Shown here in pieces: positions 1-9,992 of a DNA stretch of 64,000 nucleotides. Source of the DNA: Bacteroidota bacterium. GTDB lineage: Bacteria > Bacteroidota > Bacteroidia > B-17B0 > Aurantibacillaceae. Under the pieces are notes generated by a model. It was not told the origin of the DNA and made no database searches. It saw only the letters and a program-made list of their open reading frames with translations. The stretch spans positions 121,459 to 185,458 of the forward strand of contig CAUJCR010000012.1 in assembly GCA_963169355.1 (NCBI GenBank). The letters are read 5' to 3'. Positions within the stretch are counted from its first letter, which is position 1; each line of letters begins with the position of its first letter. Position numbers and translations under genes: made by a program.

Positions 1-265
1 CAAAATGATTTAAAAAAACAAAGTCGTATTTTTTATAATGACTTAAAGCGTATAAAAACAAAGTTGATTTATGTAGTGCTACTTTTTTGAAATCAAACAA
101 ATGAACATTCTCAAACATTGCTTCACATTGATAAGGCGAAGTAAAAAGTCCAGTTACTAAGAACCCATCTTTTTTCAAGGCGTTAATAAGTGGTACTAAT
201 AAAATTGCATCGCCAACTCCTGCCGATATAAATACTAAAGCATGTTTGTGCTTACTTAAACTCAT
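1..265 (-). CDS. Glycosyltransferase family 9 (heptosyltransferase-like), N-terminal fragment
   Basis: The reverse strand is open from an ATG at 263-265 to the window edge, about 88 codons. The translation begins MSLSKHKHALVFISAGVGDA and continues with hydrophobic and charged stretches. The N-terminal pattern of a beta strand followed by a Gly-rich GVGDA turn and ILLVPLINALKK is typical of the first Rossmann strand of ADP-heptose:LPS heptosyltransferases (GT9), which add sugars to lipid A core or related glycans from an activated donor. The ATG overlaps the TGA of the upstream FkbM gene as ATGA, so the two are probably translationally coupled. Only the N-terminus is visible, so the substrate cannot be named and the GT9 call rests on this short region. 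Confidence 0.55.
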   Translation of the reverse strand, partial: MSLSKHKHALVFISAGVGDAILLVPLINALKKDGFLVTGLFTSPYQCEAMFENVHLFDFKKVALHKSTLFLYALSHYKKYDFVFLNHF

Positions 266-1104
266 TTAGCTTCTTCTAAAATTGTTTTATTTATTTTCTC
301 AATAGACGAAATACTCGTATTTGATTGATGAATAAAAATATAATTATTTATGTAATTGATATTTCCAAAATAAGATATATGATTGGTTAAATGTGTTTTA
401 TCCTCATAAGAAAGCAATTGCATGGCCTTTTTTGAGAAGTAATAACAGCGGTAGCCTTGTTGTTTAAAATCTGTAAACACAAGTTCTATATCCATGTTTT
501 GATGATGCCTTTGCTCTATTTCAATAATTAAAGTGGGATGATGTTGAGCAATGTAATTGGCAGCGCCTTTTAATACGGAAAGTTCATGTCCTTCTACATC
601 AATTTTAATAAGATCGGGTTTAAGAACCTGTTGTGTTACAAAATTATCTAGGCTATCTGTTTTAACTTTATATATAATAGCTTCGGTTTCATTATCTTCT
701 TTACGATTAACCTCCAATGAACTTAAACAATTATCAAGCACTCCATTAATTAATGGAATTTTAAATTGAAATTCGCCTTTTTTATCAGATAATACCAATG
801 GCAAAACATGGCTCTGAGGAAAAATATGTTTTAACTGATAATTCAATTTTTGCTCAGGCTCAAACAAATAAATTTGATTTGCTGGAATGTATTTTTCCGC
901 ATACAATGCATATTCTCCCTTATTAGCGCCAATATCAAAAAAAATAGAGTTTTTATTTAATAAGAACTCTAAAAGTAATAACTCGGCATCAAACTCTGAG
1001 TTTGACAATGATTTCCAATTAAGCAATTGGTAATGCTTAAACACTCTATCTTTTATAAAACGAGGAAAAACAACGAGCAATATATTTTTTAAAATTTGAC
1101 GCAA
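262..1104 (-). CDS. FkbM family SAM-dependent methyltransferase
   Basis: This 280-residue protein has the FkbM layout: the SAM-binding motif FFDIGANKGEYALYA near residues 54-68, the acidic YLFEPE strand near 80, and the DLIKIDVEGHELSVLKGA segment near 165-182 that defines the family. FkbM proteins O-methylate sugars or small molecules, and in genomes they usually sit in surface-glycan clusters. Here it is followed with an ATGA overlap by a GT9-like glycosyltransferase and lies divergent from a flippase gene at 1210, which supports a role in polysaccharide or LPS decoration. The methyl acceptor is unknown. The N-terminal 45 residues are basic and hydrophobic, without a clear signal peptide. 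Confidence 0.85.
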   Translation of the reverse strand: MRQILKNILLVVFPRFIKDRVFKHYQLLNWKSLSNSEFDAELLLLEFLLNKNSIFFDIGANKGEYALYAEKYIPANQIYLFEPEQKLNYQLKHIFPQSHVLPLVLSDKKGEFQFKIPLINGVLDNCLSSLEVNRKEDNETEAIIYKVKTDSLDNFVTQQVLKPDLIKIDVEGHELSVLKGAANYIAQHHPTLIIEIEQRHHQNMDIELVFTDFKQQGYRCYYFSKKAMQLLSYEDKTHLTNHISYFGNINYINNYIFIHQSNTSISSIEKINKTILEEAK

Positions 1105-1209
1105 TGCTTAAATGATTTTATTTGGGATACAATATAAAGCTAATTTTGCGGTTATATAACAAGTCCACAAAAATTTCATATTTTTAGCCAACCAATCTAT
1201 TAATAAGCC

Positions 1210-2460
1210 TTGCTCAAAAACATCATATCCACTTTATTTACTAAAGGCGTAGTGGCTATTATTAACCTTTTAATACTACTAATAAGTAGTAAACAATTAG
1301 GAGGCGATGGAAGAGGCTATGTAAGTTTAATTATTTTAAACATTGCTATTATTCAAATTATAACAGAGATTTATACTGGTTCGGCAACTGTTTATTTTAT
1401 ATCCAAACAACCTTTTCGTCAGTTATATCGCTTTGGAACCTTTTGGGCATTACTATGTACTTTAATGATTGTGGGGGTAATGTATTTGCTATATATTTTC
1501 TTTGATATTGGCGTTGGTGGTTTTTGGTTGCATTTATTATTACTCTCATTTTTAATTATACAACATTCCTTTCACATGGTAGTAATTTTAGCCAAAGAAA
1601 AAATTAAGTTGTATAATTTCTTAAATCTACTTCAACCACTTTTATTGCTGCTCGTACTATTGTTATTCTTCTTTGGTTTTCAAAATAAAAACTTCATAAG
1701 TTATATTTATGCTTTGTATCTTTCTTTTGGTATTGCAATTTCTATATCATCTATTCAATTATTTAAAATTTACCAATCAACCGCTCAAGACACAAGGGAA
1801 GAGTTTAATCCAAAAAAAATAATCGAAAATGGATTTTACAATCAATTAGCCAACCTATCACATATATTAAGCAACCGTTACAATTTTTATTTGTTAGGCA
1901 ATACCGTTTTAGTTGGTGTATATTCAAGCGCTACCTCACTTATCGAATCTTTATGGATTATTAGTGGAAGTGCTTCACCCATTATTTTAGCACACATAGC
2001 TAATGAAAAAGATCCCGAAAACAATGCAAGACTTACCTTAGCCTATGCCAAAATATGTTTTCTTTTAAGCTTTTTATGTGTGATATGCCTTTATTTTATT
2101 CCTCGTGATTTTTTTGTGTTTCTACTTGGACAAGATTTCATTCATATAAAAACCGTTATGCTGTATCTCTCGCCAGGTGTGCTATGTATAAGTTTTGCAA
2201 CCATCATTAGCCATTATTATTCTGGATTAGGAAAACAAAAAATACTATTAATGGCTAATAGTACGGGATTTTTAGTTACCATTTGTTTAAGTAAATATCT
2301 AATCTCTAAAGACCAACTCTTAGGGGCTTCCTATACCGCCACCCTTTCTTATGCTACAACTACTATCGTTTTAGTTTGTGTTTTTGTATGGCAAAATAAA
2401 TTTAAGATTACCGACTTTCTTAATCTTAAACAAGATATAGCGCTCTTAAAGAAGCATTAG
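1210..2460 (+). CDS. Polysaccharide flippase, Wzx/MATE-like membrane protein
   Basis: The 416-residue product is almost wholly hydrophobic, with about 12 predicted membrane spans and short charged loops, as in Wzx/PST-type O-antigen flippases. The N-terminus (MLKNIISTLFTKGVVAIINL, then ISSKQLGGDGRGYVSL) matches the usual first helix followed by a Gly-rich loop (LGxxGrG) of that family. The likely role is moving lipid-linked oligosaccharide across the inner membrane. The start is a TTG, since no in-frame ATG lies at the family's N-terminus. It is divergent from the FkbM/GT9 pair and ends with TAG, showing that TAG is used as a stop in this genome. It shows little similarity to the second flippase at 8059. 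Confidence 0.75.
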   Translation: MLKNIISTLFTKGVVAIINLLILLISSKQLGGDGRGYVSLIILNIAIIQIITEIYTGSATVYFISKQPFRQLYRFGTFWALLCTLMIVGVMYLLYIFFDIGVGGFWLHLLLLSFLIIQHSFHMVVILAKEKIKLYNFLNLLQPLLLLLVLLLFFFGFQNKNFISYIYALYLSFGIAISISSIQLFKIYQSTAQDTREEFNPKKIIENGFYNQLANLSHILSNRYNFYLLGNTVLVGVYSSATSLIESLWIISGSASPIILAHIANEKDPENNARLTLAYAKICFLLSFLCVICLYFIPRDFFVFLLGQDFIHIKTVMLYLSPGVLCISFATIISHYYSGLGKQKILLMANSTGFLVTICLSKYLISKDQLLGASYTATLSYATTTIVLVCVFVWQNKFKITDFLNLKQDIALLKKH

Positions 2461-2696
2461 GCTTATATCACTCAACACATCTACCCTTTCAATCTTTAAA
2501 TTAAGGTGTTCAAGAATTTGTTGTCCTTAAAAATAACCTTTTTAAGTTTAACATCGTATAAGAATATACCAACTATAAAAAGAATAGAAATCATGTAGTC
2601 ATAAGTGAGCTACTAGCTCAAATAAACAAAACATAAATTATAACCTAAAATATAAAAAAATGAAACAAAGTATTAACTCTTCAAAACCTATTCGTC

Positions 2697-5546
2697 ATGA
2701 AAACTTATTTACTAACCGCTGTTGTAATGGCTGCATTCAGTTGCACAACAGCTATTGGGCAACCCGCCAACTCCGCCTCTCCGATTGACAGTCTTGCTCA
2801 ATTTAACCAAAAACAATGGACTAATTTTTATTGGTCTCAACATTCTTCTCCAAGTGGATTAGCTGAATTTTTGAATGCTCATCAAAGAGATTACATCCGC
2901 GAAACATTTTTTCCTACACAACGTTCATCAGCTCAAAACCTTGTTCCACAACAAGCTTGTACAAATATCGATTTCGAAAATGGTGATTTAACTGGTTGGC
3001 AACGTTCGAGTGGTTATAACCCAGGTTACAACGCACTAGGTTGTTGCCAAAGTGCTGGTGGTGCTCAAACTATTATGACAGGCGCTGGAACCGACCCTTG
3101 CGCTGGTTTTCCTGTGGTAGCACCCGGTGGTAATTTTTCGTTACGACTTGGCAACAATGGTTCTGGTGGTTTAGCCGATAGAATTGAACAAACATTTATG
3201 GTTACTCCAGCTAATGCTAATTTTACTTACAAATATGCGGTGGTACTAGAAGACCCAGGTCATGCCACAAGCGATCAACCCAGTTTTCAAATTGACATGG
3301 TGGATTCAACAAACACACCTATCCCTTGTACGTTTTACAATGTAGCGGCTGGTCAAAACATACCTGGTTTTATAAATTCTACTACTTGTAATAATGTGGT
3401 ATATAAACCATGGTCGAGCGTAAGTGTTGATTTAACCAACTACATTGGACAAAATGTTACCATTCGCTTCACCACTTACGACTGTGCGCTTGGCGGACAT
3501 TATGGTTATGCTTATATTGATGGAAGTTGTTTAGATTTTAATATAACTCAAGATGCAAACTTATGCCAAGGTAACACTATACAACTTACAGCACCTATTG
3601 GCTTTGCTTCTTATAATTGGACGCTACCAAATGGAGCTTCAGCAACCGGACAAGTTTTAACAACAGGCATACCAGGTGTTTATACAGTAACCTTAACTAC
3701 TATTACTGGTTGCCCTGGTCCAACACTTACTTACTCATTAACTCAATACCCAAAACCAACAGCTAGCTTTTTACCAATACAAACTACTGCTTGTACACAT
3801 AGTCTTACATTCGTTAATACAAGCACCGTAAGTAGTGGTAGTATTGTAATGAGTAATTGGAATATGGGTGATGGCAATACATCTAATAACTTAAACAGCT
3901 TTAACAATTACACTAACGATGGCACTTATAATGTGCAACTTATTAGTACAAGTAATATGGGTTGTAGAGATACAGTTACAATACCAATTACTATTTTACC
4001 ATTACCAGTTGTAACATTTACAGCTAATGCCGTTTGTTTACATAACTCCACTTCGTTTCTTAACACCACCACCGTGAATAATGGCTTTGTAACCAATTCT
4101 GTTTGGCAATTTGGCGATGGTTCAAGCTCATCTTTAGCTCAGCCTACACATACTTATGCTAATGCGGGTTCTTTTCCAGTAACATTAATTGTAACTACTA
4201 ACTCAAATTGCGTGAATAGCACAACTCAAAATGTTATCGTACATCCTTTGCCAATTGCTAATTTTACAAGCAACGAACCTTGTTTAAATCAAGCCACACA
4301 GTTTAATAATTTAAGTACGATTGCTACAGGTAGCATCATCAAGTATCGTTGGGATTTTGAAAATGACGGTATTATAGACGACTCCACCGCTAACCCTAGC
4401 CATCTTTATCCAAGTGCAGGCACACAACAATCTAGATTACAAGCTATATCTAACAATAATTGTAGTAACCAAAATCTTGGAAATGTAATTGTGCACTATA
4501 ATCCAACAGCTAATTTTCAAGTGCCTTCAACTTGTATTCCTAATGCTACCACTTTTAATAATCTTTCTACAAGTAGCGATGGTGTTATTACTTCCTACGC
4601 TTGGGACTTTAATGGTGATAATGTAACAGATAATGTTCAACAAAATCCGCAATACATTTTTACATCTAGTGGTAACTTTGGCGTAAAACTCGAAGTTCAA
4701 ACACAATATGGTTGCGTGAATACCATTATTAAATCTGCTTTTGTAAATCCAAGCCCTACCTCATCTTTTGTTGCTCAAAATAACGAGGGTTGCCCAAGTT
4801 TGTGTGTCAATTTTATAAATCAATCAAACATTAGCAGTGGTCAAATTGTTACTAACCAATGGATTTTTGGTGATGGAAGCAATCCTGATTACAGCCTAAA
4901 TCCTACTCACTGCTACCAAACAGGAAATTATTCAGTAACTCTAAAAACGGTATCGGATAGTGGTTGTATTAATGAAACCACATTACCTAACTTAGTGAAT
5001 GTGTATCCTAATCCAACAGCTAATTTTTATATCACACCCGATAAAGTTGATATTACGCAACCACTCATTCAAGTAGAAGATGCTTCCATTGGTGCTACAA
5101 GCGTTAGTTATTTATTTGATGATGGTACCATCAAAAACACGCCTAATTTTGATTACCAATTCAACACCAATTCTGCCAAAACAGTATCTATTATGCAATT
5201 TGCTATTAATGCTTATGGTTGTCGCGACTCTATTATAAAACAAGTAGAAATTAAACCCGCATTTGTTATTTATATTCCTAATGCATTTACACCCAATGGC
5301 GATGGCTTAAATGATGGTTTTCAAGCAAAAGGCATGGGCATTGTGGATTTTAAATTACAGGTATTTGACCGCTGGGGCGCTTTAGTATTTGAAACATCTG
5401 ACATAAATAAAGCCTGGGATGGCAGTGTGAATGGAAATGGTGGCGGAGAAGACTCTAAACAAGAGGTTTATGTGTGGAAAGCAAGTGTGGTGGACGTTTT
5501 AAGAGAAAAACATAGCTTAATCGGTCATGTTACGTTATTAAAATAA
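2697..5546 (+). CDS. Secreted PKD-repeat protein with type B T9SS sorting domain
   Basis: This 949-residue protein starts with a Sec signal peptide (MKTYLLTAVVMAAFSCTTAIGQ). A Gly/Cys-rich N-terminal domain follows (about 90-290, jelly-roll-like with GGHYGYAYIDG), then an Ig-like segment and about six PKD repeats (about 355-790), recognisable by recurring P.PxAxF starts, FGDGS or WDFNGD cores and CxxxTxFxN segments. The C-terminus (about 860-949) has YIPNAFTPNGDGLND, FDRWGxLVF and AWDGS, the type B C-terminal domain recognised by the type IX secretion system (gliding-motility-associated domain). The protein is therefore expected on the cell surface or outside the cell, probably as an adhesin or structural protein. 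The paired Cys in the repeats may form disulfides. An ATG at 2660 is out of frame, so the start at 2697 is chosen. Confidence 0.85.
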   Translation: MKTYLLTAVVMAAFSCTTAIGQPANSASPIDSLAQFNQKQWTNFYWSQHSSPSGLAEFLNAHQRDYIRETFFPTQRSSAQNLVPQQACTNIDFENGDLTGWQRSSGYNPGYNALGCCQSAGGAQTIMTGAGTDPCAGFPVVAPGGNFSLRLGNNGSGGLADRIEQTFMVTPANANFTYKYAVVLEDPGHATSDQPSFQIDMVDSTNTPIPCTFYNVAAGQNIPGFINSTTCNNVVYKPWSSVSVDLTNYIGQNVTIRFTTYDCALGGHYGYAYIDGSCLDFNITQDANLCQGNTIQLTAPIGFASYNWTLPNGASATGQVLTTGIPGVYTVTLTTITGCPGPTLTYSLTQYPKPTASFLPIQTTACTHSLTFVNTSTVSSGSIVMSNWNMGDGNTSNNLNSFNNYTNDGTYNVQLISTSNMGCRDTVTIPITILPLPVVTFTANAVCLHNSTSFLNTTTVNNGFVTNSVWQFGDGSSSSLAQPTHTYANAGSFPVTLIVTTNSNCVNSTTQNVIVHPLPIANFTSNEPCLNQATQFNNLSTIATGSIIKYRWDFENDGIIDDSTANPSHLYPSAGTQQSRLQAISNNNCSNQNLGNVIVHYNPTANFQVPSTCIPNATTFNNLSTSSDGVITSYAWDFNGDNVTDNVQQNPQYIFTSSGNFGVKLEVQTQYGCVNTIIKSAFVNPSPTSSFVAQNNEGCPSLCVNFINQSNISSGQIVTNQWIFGDGSNPDYSLNPTHCYQTGNYSVTLKTVSDSGCINETTLPNLVNVYPNPTANFYITPDKVDITQPLIQVEDASIGATSVSYLFDDGTIKNTPNFDYQFNTNSAKTVSIMQFAINAYGCRDSIIKQVEIKPAFVIYIPNAFTPNGDGLNDGFQAKGMGIVDFKLQVFDRWGALVFETSDINKAWDGSVNGNGGGEDSKQEVYVWKASVVDVLREKHSLIGHVTLLK

Positions 5547-5581
5547 TGTCAAAAAGGCATTGAAAACTATTTGGTTTAAAG

Positions 5582-5613
5582 TTTGATTATTGCTTATAAC
5601 AAACTTACCTTAG
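5582..5613 (+). promoter_or_regulatory. Candidate sigma-ABfr-type promoter for trxA
   Basis: TTTG at 5582-5585 is followed, after 20 bases, by TACCTTAG at 5606-5613. This is one base from the Bacteroidota -7 consensus TAnnTTTG, with normal spacing to the -33 TTTG. It would give a leader of roughly 30 bases before the trxA ATG at 5654. Confidence 0.4.
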
Positions 5614-5653
5614 TAAGTGAAATAAAAGTATTAACCTTTAAAAAATTTTTAAA

Positions 5654-5971
5654 ATGGCACTAGAAATAACCGATTCAAACTTTGAACAATTAGTTTTAAA
5701 ATCAGACAAACCAGTATTAGTTGATTTTTGGGCAGAATGGTGTGGCCCATGCCGTATGGTAGGCCCAGTAGTTGAAGAGTTAGCTAAAGATTACGACGGA
5801 AAAGCTTTAGTAGGAAAAGTAAATGTGGACAATAATTCTGAAATTTCAGCTAAATACAGTATTAGAAATATACCTACTTTATTAGTATTTAAAAATGGCG
5901 AAGTAGTTGATAAACACGTAGGCGTAGCGGCTAAAAATGTATTAGCTGGTAAGTTAGACGCACATTTATAA
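5654..5971 (+). CDS. trxA: Thioredoxin
   Basis: This 105-residue protein is the normal length for cytoplasmic thioredoxin 1. It carries the redox motif WCGPC (about residues 29-33) in the context VDFWAEWCGPCRMVGP, the buried Asp (VDFWA), the cis-proline loop RNIPTLLVFKNGE, and the C-terminal strand-helix. It lacks a signal peptide, so it acts in the cytoplasm as a dithiol reductant for ribonucleotide reductase, peroxiredoxins and other disulfide proteins. It is monocistronic: its own promoter candidate lies upstream and a strong hairpin terminator lies 15 bases downstream of the stop codon. Confidence 0.97.
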   Translation: MALEITDSNFEQLVLKSDKPVLVDFWAEWCGPCRMVGPVVEELAKDYDGKALVGKVNVDNNSEISAKYSIRNIPTLLVFKNGEVVDKHVGVAAKNVLAGKLDAHL

Positions 5972-5986
5972 ATTTTAAAAAAATAA

Positions 5987-6020
5987 GCACAAAAAGCCGC
6001 AAGATTGCGGCTTTTTGTGC
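5987..6020 (+). terminator. Intrinsic terminator after trxA
   Basis: A perfect 14-bp inverted repeat (arms 5987-6000 and 6007-6020, loop AAGATT) with a GC core GCCGC/GCGGC and flanking A5/T5 runs. It lies 15 bases past the trxA stop. Confidence 0.85.
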
Positions 6021-6120
6021 TTGATATCTCTAAAAAATTAGCTCGGAAATATATTGTAATTAATAATATTTGTAATTTAGAGATTACTCATATTTCAATT
6101 GAAATCCGTAAATTCGCGCC

Positions 6121-6471
6121 ATGCAAATTCAAGTGATGAAATCTAAACTGCATTGTGTAACTGTAACTCAGGCAGAATTAGATTATATTGGAAGCGTAAC
6201 CATTGACGAAGATTTAATGGATGCCGCTAATTTTATTGAAAACGAACAAGTTCATATCCTAAATAAAAACAATGGACAACGTTTTATTACATACGTTATT
6301 AAAGGAAAAAGAGGTAGTGGCGTTATTTGTTTAAATGGCCCTGCTGCCAAACTTGTAAACCTTGGCGATGTGGTTATTATTGTATCGTATGCAACTATGG
6401 ACTTTGAAAAAGCTAAAACATTCAAACCATGGGTTGTGTTTCCAGATACTAAAACCAATCAATTAAAATAA
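6121..6471 (+). CDS. panD: Aspartate 1-decarboxylase proenzyme
   Basis: This 116-residue protein has the family length and the self-processing Gly24-Ser25 site in [13 protein letters not shown]; cleavage there makes the pyruvoyl cofactor. Further hallmarks are the [16 protein letters not shown] strand (substrate-binding Arg), the [16 protein letters not shown] segment and the [10 protein letters not shown] strand. It makes beta-alanine for pantothenate and coenzyme A. Starting at the first ATG places the processing site at residues 24-25 as in Escherichia coli PanD, which supports this start over the ATG five codons later. The gene is four bases upstream of a YbhN-like membrane protein, so the two are probably co-transcribed with rfaE2. 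Confidence 0.96.
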   Translation: MQIQVMKSKLHCVTVTQAELDYIGSVTIDEDLMDAANFIENEQVHILNKNNGQRFITYVIKGKRGSGVICLNGPAAKLVNLGDVVIIVSYATMDFEKAKTFKPWVVFPDTKTNQLK

Positions 6472-6475
6472 TAAG

Positions 6476-7507
6476 ATGGCAAAAAGCAACACCAAATCCA
6501 TTATTCAATTTATTATATTATTGAGTATAGGTGTTGTGTTAGTTTGGCTTTCCTTCAAGTCGGTGTGGGCTGATAAAGATAAAATTCTAGAATCCTTTCA
6601 GTCGGCTAATTATGTGTGGGTAGCCATTTCGTTAATCATTTCATTTCTTAGTCATTTTTTAAGAGCCTATCGCTGGAATTATTTATTAAAACCTACGGGG
6701 CATTCTGTTACACTGTTTAATGCAACTGCCGATGTATTGGTAGGTTACTTTGCTAATTACGGGCTTCCTCGCATGGGTGAAATTACACGTTGCACCTTAG
6801 CCACTAAATATGACAATGTGCCTTTTGAAATTGCCCTCGGTACGGTTATCACAGAGCGCATTATCGATATGTTATTAATGCTTCTAATTTTTGTTCTTAC
6901 CCTTGTACTTCAATTTTCTCAACTTCAAGAACTCACTATCACTTATATTTACACTCCTTTAATAAATAAGCTAGATGGCGTTACTCAAAATCCGCTTAAG
7001 CTTTTTATCTTAATTGGAATTGTAGTGTTATGTGCGGTTTTATTTTTTATACTACGTAAAAAATATGCTGGGTTGCTAAAAGGAAAACTAGGCACTATTA
7101 TAGCTGGATTTGCAAAAGGCTTAAGTTCCATAAAAGATATGGAAAATAAATTTCAATTTATTGCATTAAGTATTTTAATTTGGGCAGCCTATTTTTATAG
7201 TCTATACGCTTGCTTTTTTGTTTTTCCAGACACCGCACATTTAGGTCATTCTGAATGTTTAGCTTTATTACTCTTTGGAACATTTGGTGTGGTATTATCA
7301 CCAGGTGGCTTGGGCGCTTATCCAGCCATTATTTCTGCTCTTTTAATGTATTATGGCATCCATCAAATTGCAGCCTTCTCATTTCCTTGGATAAGCTGGA
7401 CATCACAATTTGTAATGATTATTGTACTTGGCTTATTAAGTTTAATTTTGCTTCCACTAGTAAACAAACAACATAGTAATGACGTTTCACCAAAAACTGA
7501 AAAATAA
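6476..7507 (+). CDS. YbhN/UPF0104 family membrane protein (lysylphosphatidylglycerol synthase TM-like)
   Basis: This 343-residue integral membrane protein has about eight spans. The family signatures are visible: a charged N-terminal loop leading to SHFLRAYRWNYLLKP (about 60-75), the GYFANYGLPRMGEITR motif (about 95-110), and GVVLSPGGLGAYPAII (about 268-283). These are shared with the flippase half of MprF-type proteins and with the YbhN family; the precise substrate is not known from sequence and a lipid-transport role is inferred. It starts 4 bases after panD and overlaps rfaE2 by 29 bases, so it is part of a tight operon. Confidence 0.85.
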   Translation: MAKSNTKSIIQFIILLSIGVVLVWLSFKSVWADKDKILESFQSANYVWVAISLIISFLSHFLRAYRWNYLLKPTGHSVTLFNATADVLVGYFANYGLPRMGEITRCTLATKYDNVPFEIALGTVITERIIDMLLMLLIFVLTLVLQFSQLQELTITYIYTPLINKLDGVTQNPLKLFILIGIVVLCAVLFFILRKKYAGLLKGKLGTIIAGFAKGLSSIKDMENKFQFIALSILIWAAYFYSLYACFFVFPDTAHLGHSECLALLLFGTFGVVLSPGGLGAYPAIISALLMYYGIHQIAAFSFPWISWTSQFVMIIVLGLLSLILLPLVNKQHSNDVSPKTEK

Positions 7508-7976
7508 AATTGTAAACAAGCAACAACTTTCGGAACGACTTAACCAATGGAAAGCCGATAAACAAACTATTGTGTTTACAAATGGTTGTTTTGATATTTT
7601 ACATCGTGGACACGTTGAATATCTGAATCATGCGAGAGATCTAGGTGATAAACTAGTGCTTGGATTAAATACCGATAGTTCTGTAAAACGTTTAGGAAAA
7701 TCGCCTGAAAGACCCATTAATACAGAAGATACACGCGCTATAATACTTGCTGGATTAGAATGTGTAGATGCTATTATTTTGTTTGATGAAGATACACCAT
7801 TAGAACTCATAAAATTTGTACAACCTGATGTATTAGTTAAAGGCAATGACTATAAAGCCGAAGCTATTGTAGGTTATAATGAAGTAACAAGCCGAGGTGG
7901 AAAGGTTATTACCATTCAATTAGTTGAAGGTTTTTCTACCACCAAGCTAATTGAAAAAATGAAATCGGATAAATAA
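7479..7976 (+). CDS. rfaE2: D-glycero-beta-D-manno-heptose 1-phosphate adenylyltransferase
   Basis: This 165-residue protein equals the C-terminal nucleotidyltransferase half of HldE. Motifs are TNGCFDILHRGHVEYL (the HxGH nucleotide-binding signature, here HRGH), LGLNTDSSVKRLGK, RPINTEDTRAIILAGL, PDVLVKGNDY and the terminal EGFSTTKLIEKM. It activates heptose-1-phosphate with ATP to give ADP-heptose for LPS inner core. The separate kinase half (RfaE1) is not in the window. It overlaps the upstream membrane gene by 29 bases, implying coupled translation. The GT9 heptosyltransferase-like fragment at the left edge would be a user of the product. Confidence 0.93.
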   Translation: MTFHQKLKNKIVNKQQLSERLNQWKADKQTIVFTNGCFDILHRGHVEYLNHARDLGDKLVLGLNTDSSVKRLGKSPERPINTEDTRAIILAGLECVDAIILFDEDTPLELIKFVQPDVLVKGNDYKAEAIVGYNEVTSRGGKVITIQLVEGFSTTKLIEKMKSDK

Positions 7977-8058
7977 CGGCAAGAGGTTAATATCTTAAAA
8001 AACTATTCCATTTTCCTTATTAAATAAAGCCTTACTTTAACAGTTATTTAATTAAAAA

Positions 8059-9540
8059 GTGTCGAACCCATTAAAAAAATTAGCATCGCAAACAGTGGTG
8101 TATGGTTTAGGTAGTATTTTACCTAGGGTTATCACGTTTTTATATTCATTTATCTTAACTTATGTTTTTAAAGAACCAGCCGAACTCTCTGTAAATACAG
8201 AGTTTTACGCTTATATGAGTTTTTTAAACATTTTGTTTACCTACGGTATGGAAACCGCTTTTTTCAACTTCTCCAGAAAATCGGAAAATAAAGACACGGT
8301 GTTTTCAACAGCATTCATTTCTATATTAAGTAGTAGTATTGTGCTTAGCTTAATGCTTGCGGCATTTTCTGGAACCATTGCCGATTTTATAAAAGAACCA
8401 GAGCATGTAAATTTTATTATTTGGTGTATTTTAATTGTAGCCACCGATGCCATAATGGCTATACCATTTGCAAAACTAAGGCAAACAAATAGAGCTAATA
8501 AATTTGCAGGATTAAAAATTTTAAATGTATTGGTGTTTATTCTAGTATGTATTTTCTATCTCAATATTTGTAAACCAGCCTATTATTCTAATCCAGAATC
8601 GACCTTAGCAAAATGGTATAATCCAGAGGTTGGCGTTGGCTATGTGTTTATTGCTAGTTTAGTAGCAAATCTAATTACCATGTTGTTTCTTGCTAAAGAA
8701 ATTACATCAGTACCACTCGTATTTGATAAAAAAATTTGGAAAGAGATGTTGCAATATGCTTGGCCTCTTCTCATCTTAGGATTTGCTGGCATGATAAACG
8801 AAACCTTTGACCGATTTATTTTAAAATATCTTTTACCAGAGGATATTGCTCGATTTGAATTAGGTGTGTATGGCCAGTGTTATCGCATTGCTATGCTAAT
8901 GACCATTTTTACAACTGCCTTTAAATATGCCGCCGAACCATTTTTCTTTAATAACGCTGCCGATAAAAATTCTAATAAACTCATTGCCATCACCATGAAA
9001 TATTATGTGATTTTTTGTCTGTTTATTTTTGTAGGTATTATGATGAATTTGCCTTGGCTACAACATATCGTTAGCGAACGTTACCGCGAAGGAATTGCCG
9101 TAGTGCCTATTTTATTATTAGCGAACCTATGTGTGGGCGTGTATTGGAATTTATCTATTTGGTTTAAACTAACGGGGCAAACCAAATTTGGCGCTGCTAT
9201 TACCATTGCAGGTGCTATAATTACTTTAGTTATTAATTTTGGTTTTGTGCCAAGCTATGGCTACATTGCTTGTGCTTGGGCAACATTTGCCTCTTATTGT
9301 TTTATGATGATTGTGTCTTATGTATTAGGGCAAAAATATTACCCCATAAAATATAACCTCAAAAGTATATTTGTGTTTACTAGCTTAGGTCTTTTATTAT
9401 ATTTTATCTCCACCCTGTATCAAGGTTTAGAAAATGTTATTATTAAGCTCATAATTAATAACGCCTTATTTGCATTTTATCTCTTAGTTTTTTATAAATT
9501 GGAGTTTCATAATTTAAAGAAACTTAAAGAACTAAAATAA
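8059..9540 (+). CDS. Oligosaccharide/polysaccharide flippase (MATE-like, Wzx family)
   Basis: This 493-residue protein has about 14 membrane spans. It starts with a polar-amphipathic helix ([21 protein letters not shown]) that is the typical first helix of Bacteroidota PST-family lipopolysaccharide biosynthesis flippases, and contains [20 protein letters not shown], the conserved central segment of this subgroup. The start is GTG. It is 2 bases upstream of dut, and probably an operon with it. It is longer than the flippase at 1210 and not an obvious recent duplicate. The substrate is unknown; association with rfaE2 suggests an envelope glycan. Confidence 0.82.
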   Translation: MSNPLKKLASQTVVYGLGSILPRVITFLYSFILTYVFKEPAELSVNTEFYAYMSFLNILFTYGMETAFFNFSRKSENKDTVFSTAFISILSSSIVLSLMLAAFSGTIADFIKEPEHVNFIIWCILIVATDAIMAIPFAKLRQTNRANKFAGLKILNVLVFILVCIFYLNICKPAYYSNPESTLAKWYNPEVGVGYVFIASLVANLITMLFLAKEITSVPLVFDKKIWKEMLQYAWPLLILGFAGMINETFDRFILKYLLPEDIARFELGVYGQCYRIAMLMTIFTTAFKYAAEPFFFNNAADKNSNKLIAITMKYYVIFCLFIFVGIMMNLPWLQHIVSERYREGIAVVPILLLANLCVGVYWNLSIWFKLTGQTKFGAAITIAGAIITLVINFGFVPSYGYIACAWATFASYCFMMIVSYVLGQKYYPIKYNLKSIFVFTSLGLLLYFISTLYQGLENVIIKLIINNALFAFYLLVFYKLEFHNLKKLKELK

Positions 9541-9542
9541 CC

Positions 9543-9977
9543 ATGATAGTAAAAGTAGTAAACCAATCAAAACACGAATTACCACAATACGCCACCGAAC
9601 TTTCGGCAGGGCTTGATTTACGTGCTAATATTGACAATCCAATAGAAGTAAAGCCTTTGCAAAGAGTATTAGTGCCTACTGGATTATTTATTGAATTGGC
9701 CAAAGGCTATGAAGCACAAGTGCGCCCAAGAAGTGGTTTAGCCTTTAAAAATGGAATTACTGTTTTAAACTCCCCAGGAACTATTGATGCCGACTATCGT
9801 GGTGAGTTAAGAGTATTACTGGTAAATCTTTCCGACACTACTTTTGTGATTAACGATGGCGAACGCATTGCACAAATGGTAATTGCTAAACACGAACAAA
9901 TACAATGGCAACCAGTAGATAGCCTAGAAGAAACAACCAGAGGTGCTGGAGGTTTTGGACACACTGGCGTAAAATAA
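9543..9977 (+). CDS. dut: Deoxyuridine 5'-triphosphate nucleotidohydrolase (dUTPase)
   Basis: This 144-residue protein has all five trimeric dUTPase motifs: I AGLDLRA (about 22-28), II RPRSGLA (about 60-66), [14 protein letters not shown] (about 80-91), [11 protein letters not shown] (about 106-114) and [11 protein letters not shown] at the C-terminus. It hydrolyses dUTP to dUMP and pyrophosphate, which keeps uracil out of DNA and feeds thymidylate synthesis. The gene is 2 bases after the flippase gene and 15 bases before a YkgJ-like gene, so it is within an operon. Confidence 0.97.
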   Translation: MIVKVVNQSKHELPQYATELSAGLDLRANIDNPIEVKPLQRVLVPTGLFIELAKGYEAQVRPRSGLAFKNGITVLNSPGTIDADYRGELRVLLVNLSDTTFVINDGERIAQMVIAKHEQIQWQPVDSLEETTRGAGGFGHTGVK

Positions 9978-9992
9978 TTAATTGCTTTTTTA

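Noticed and set aside
2461..2696. A short minus-strand frame (about 32 codons) and a small palindrome TGAGCTA-C-TAGCTCA at 2606-2620
   Set aside because: The frame has stops just upstream and no recognisable family; the palindrome is too tight for a stable hairpin and has no clear context. Nothing else was seen in this gap.
2660..2696. ATG at 2660 as the start of the PKD-repeat protein
   Set aside because: It is out of frame with the gene; the signal peptide starts at 2697.
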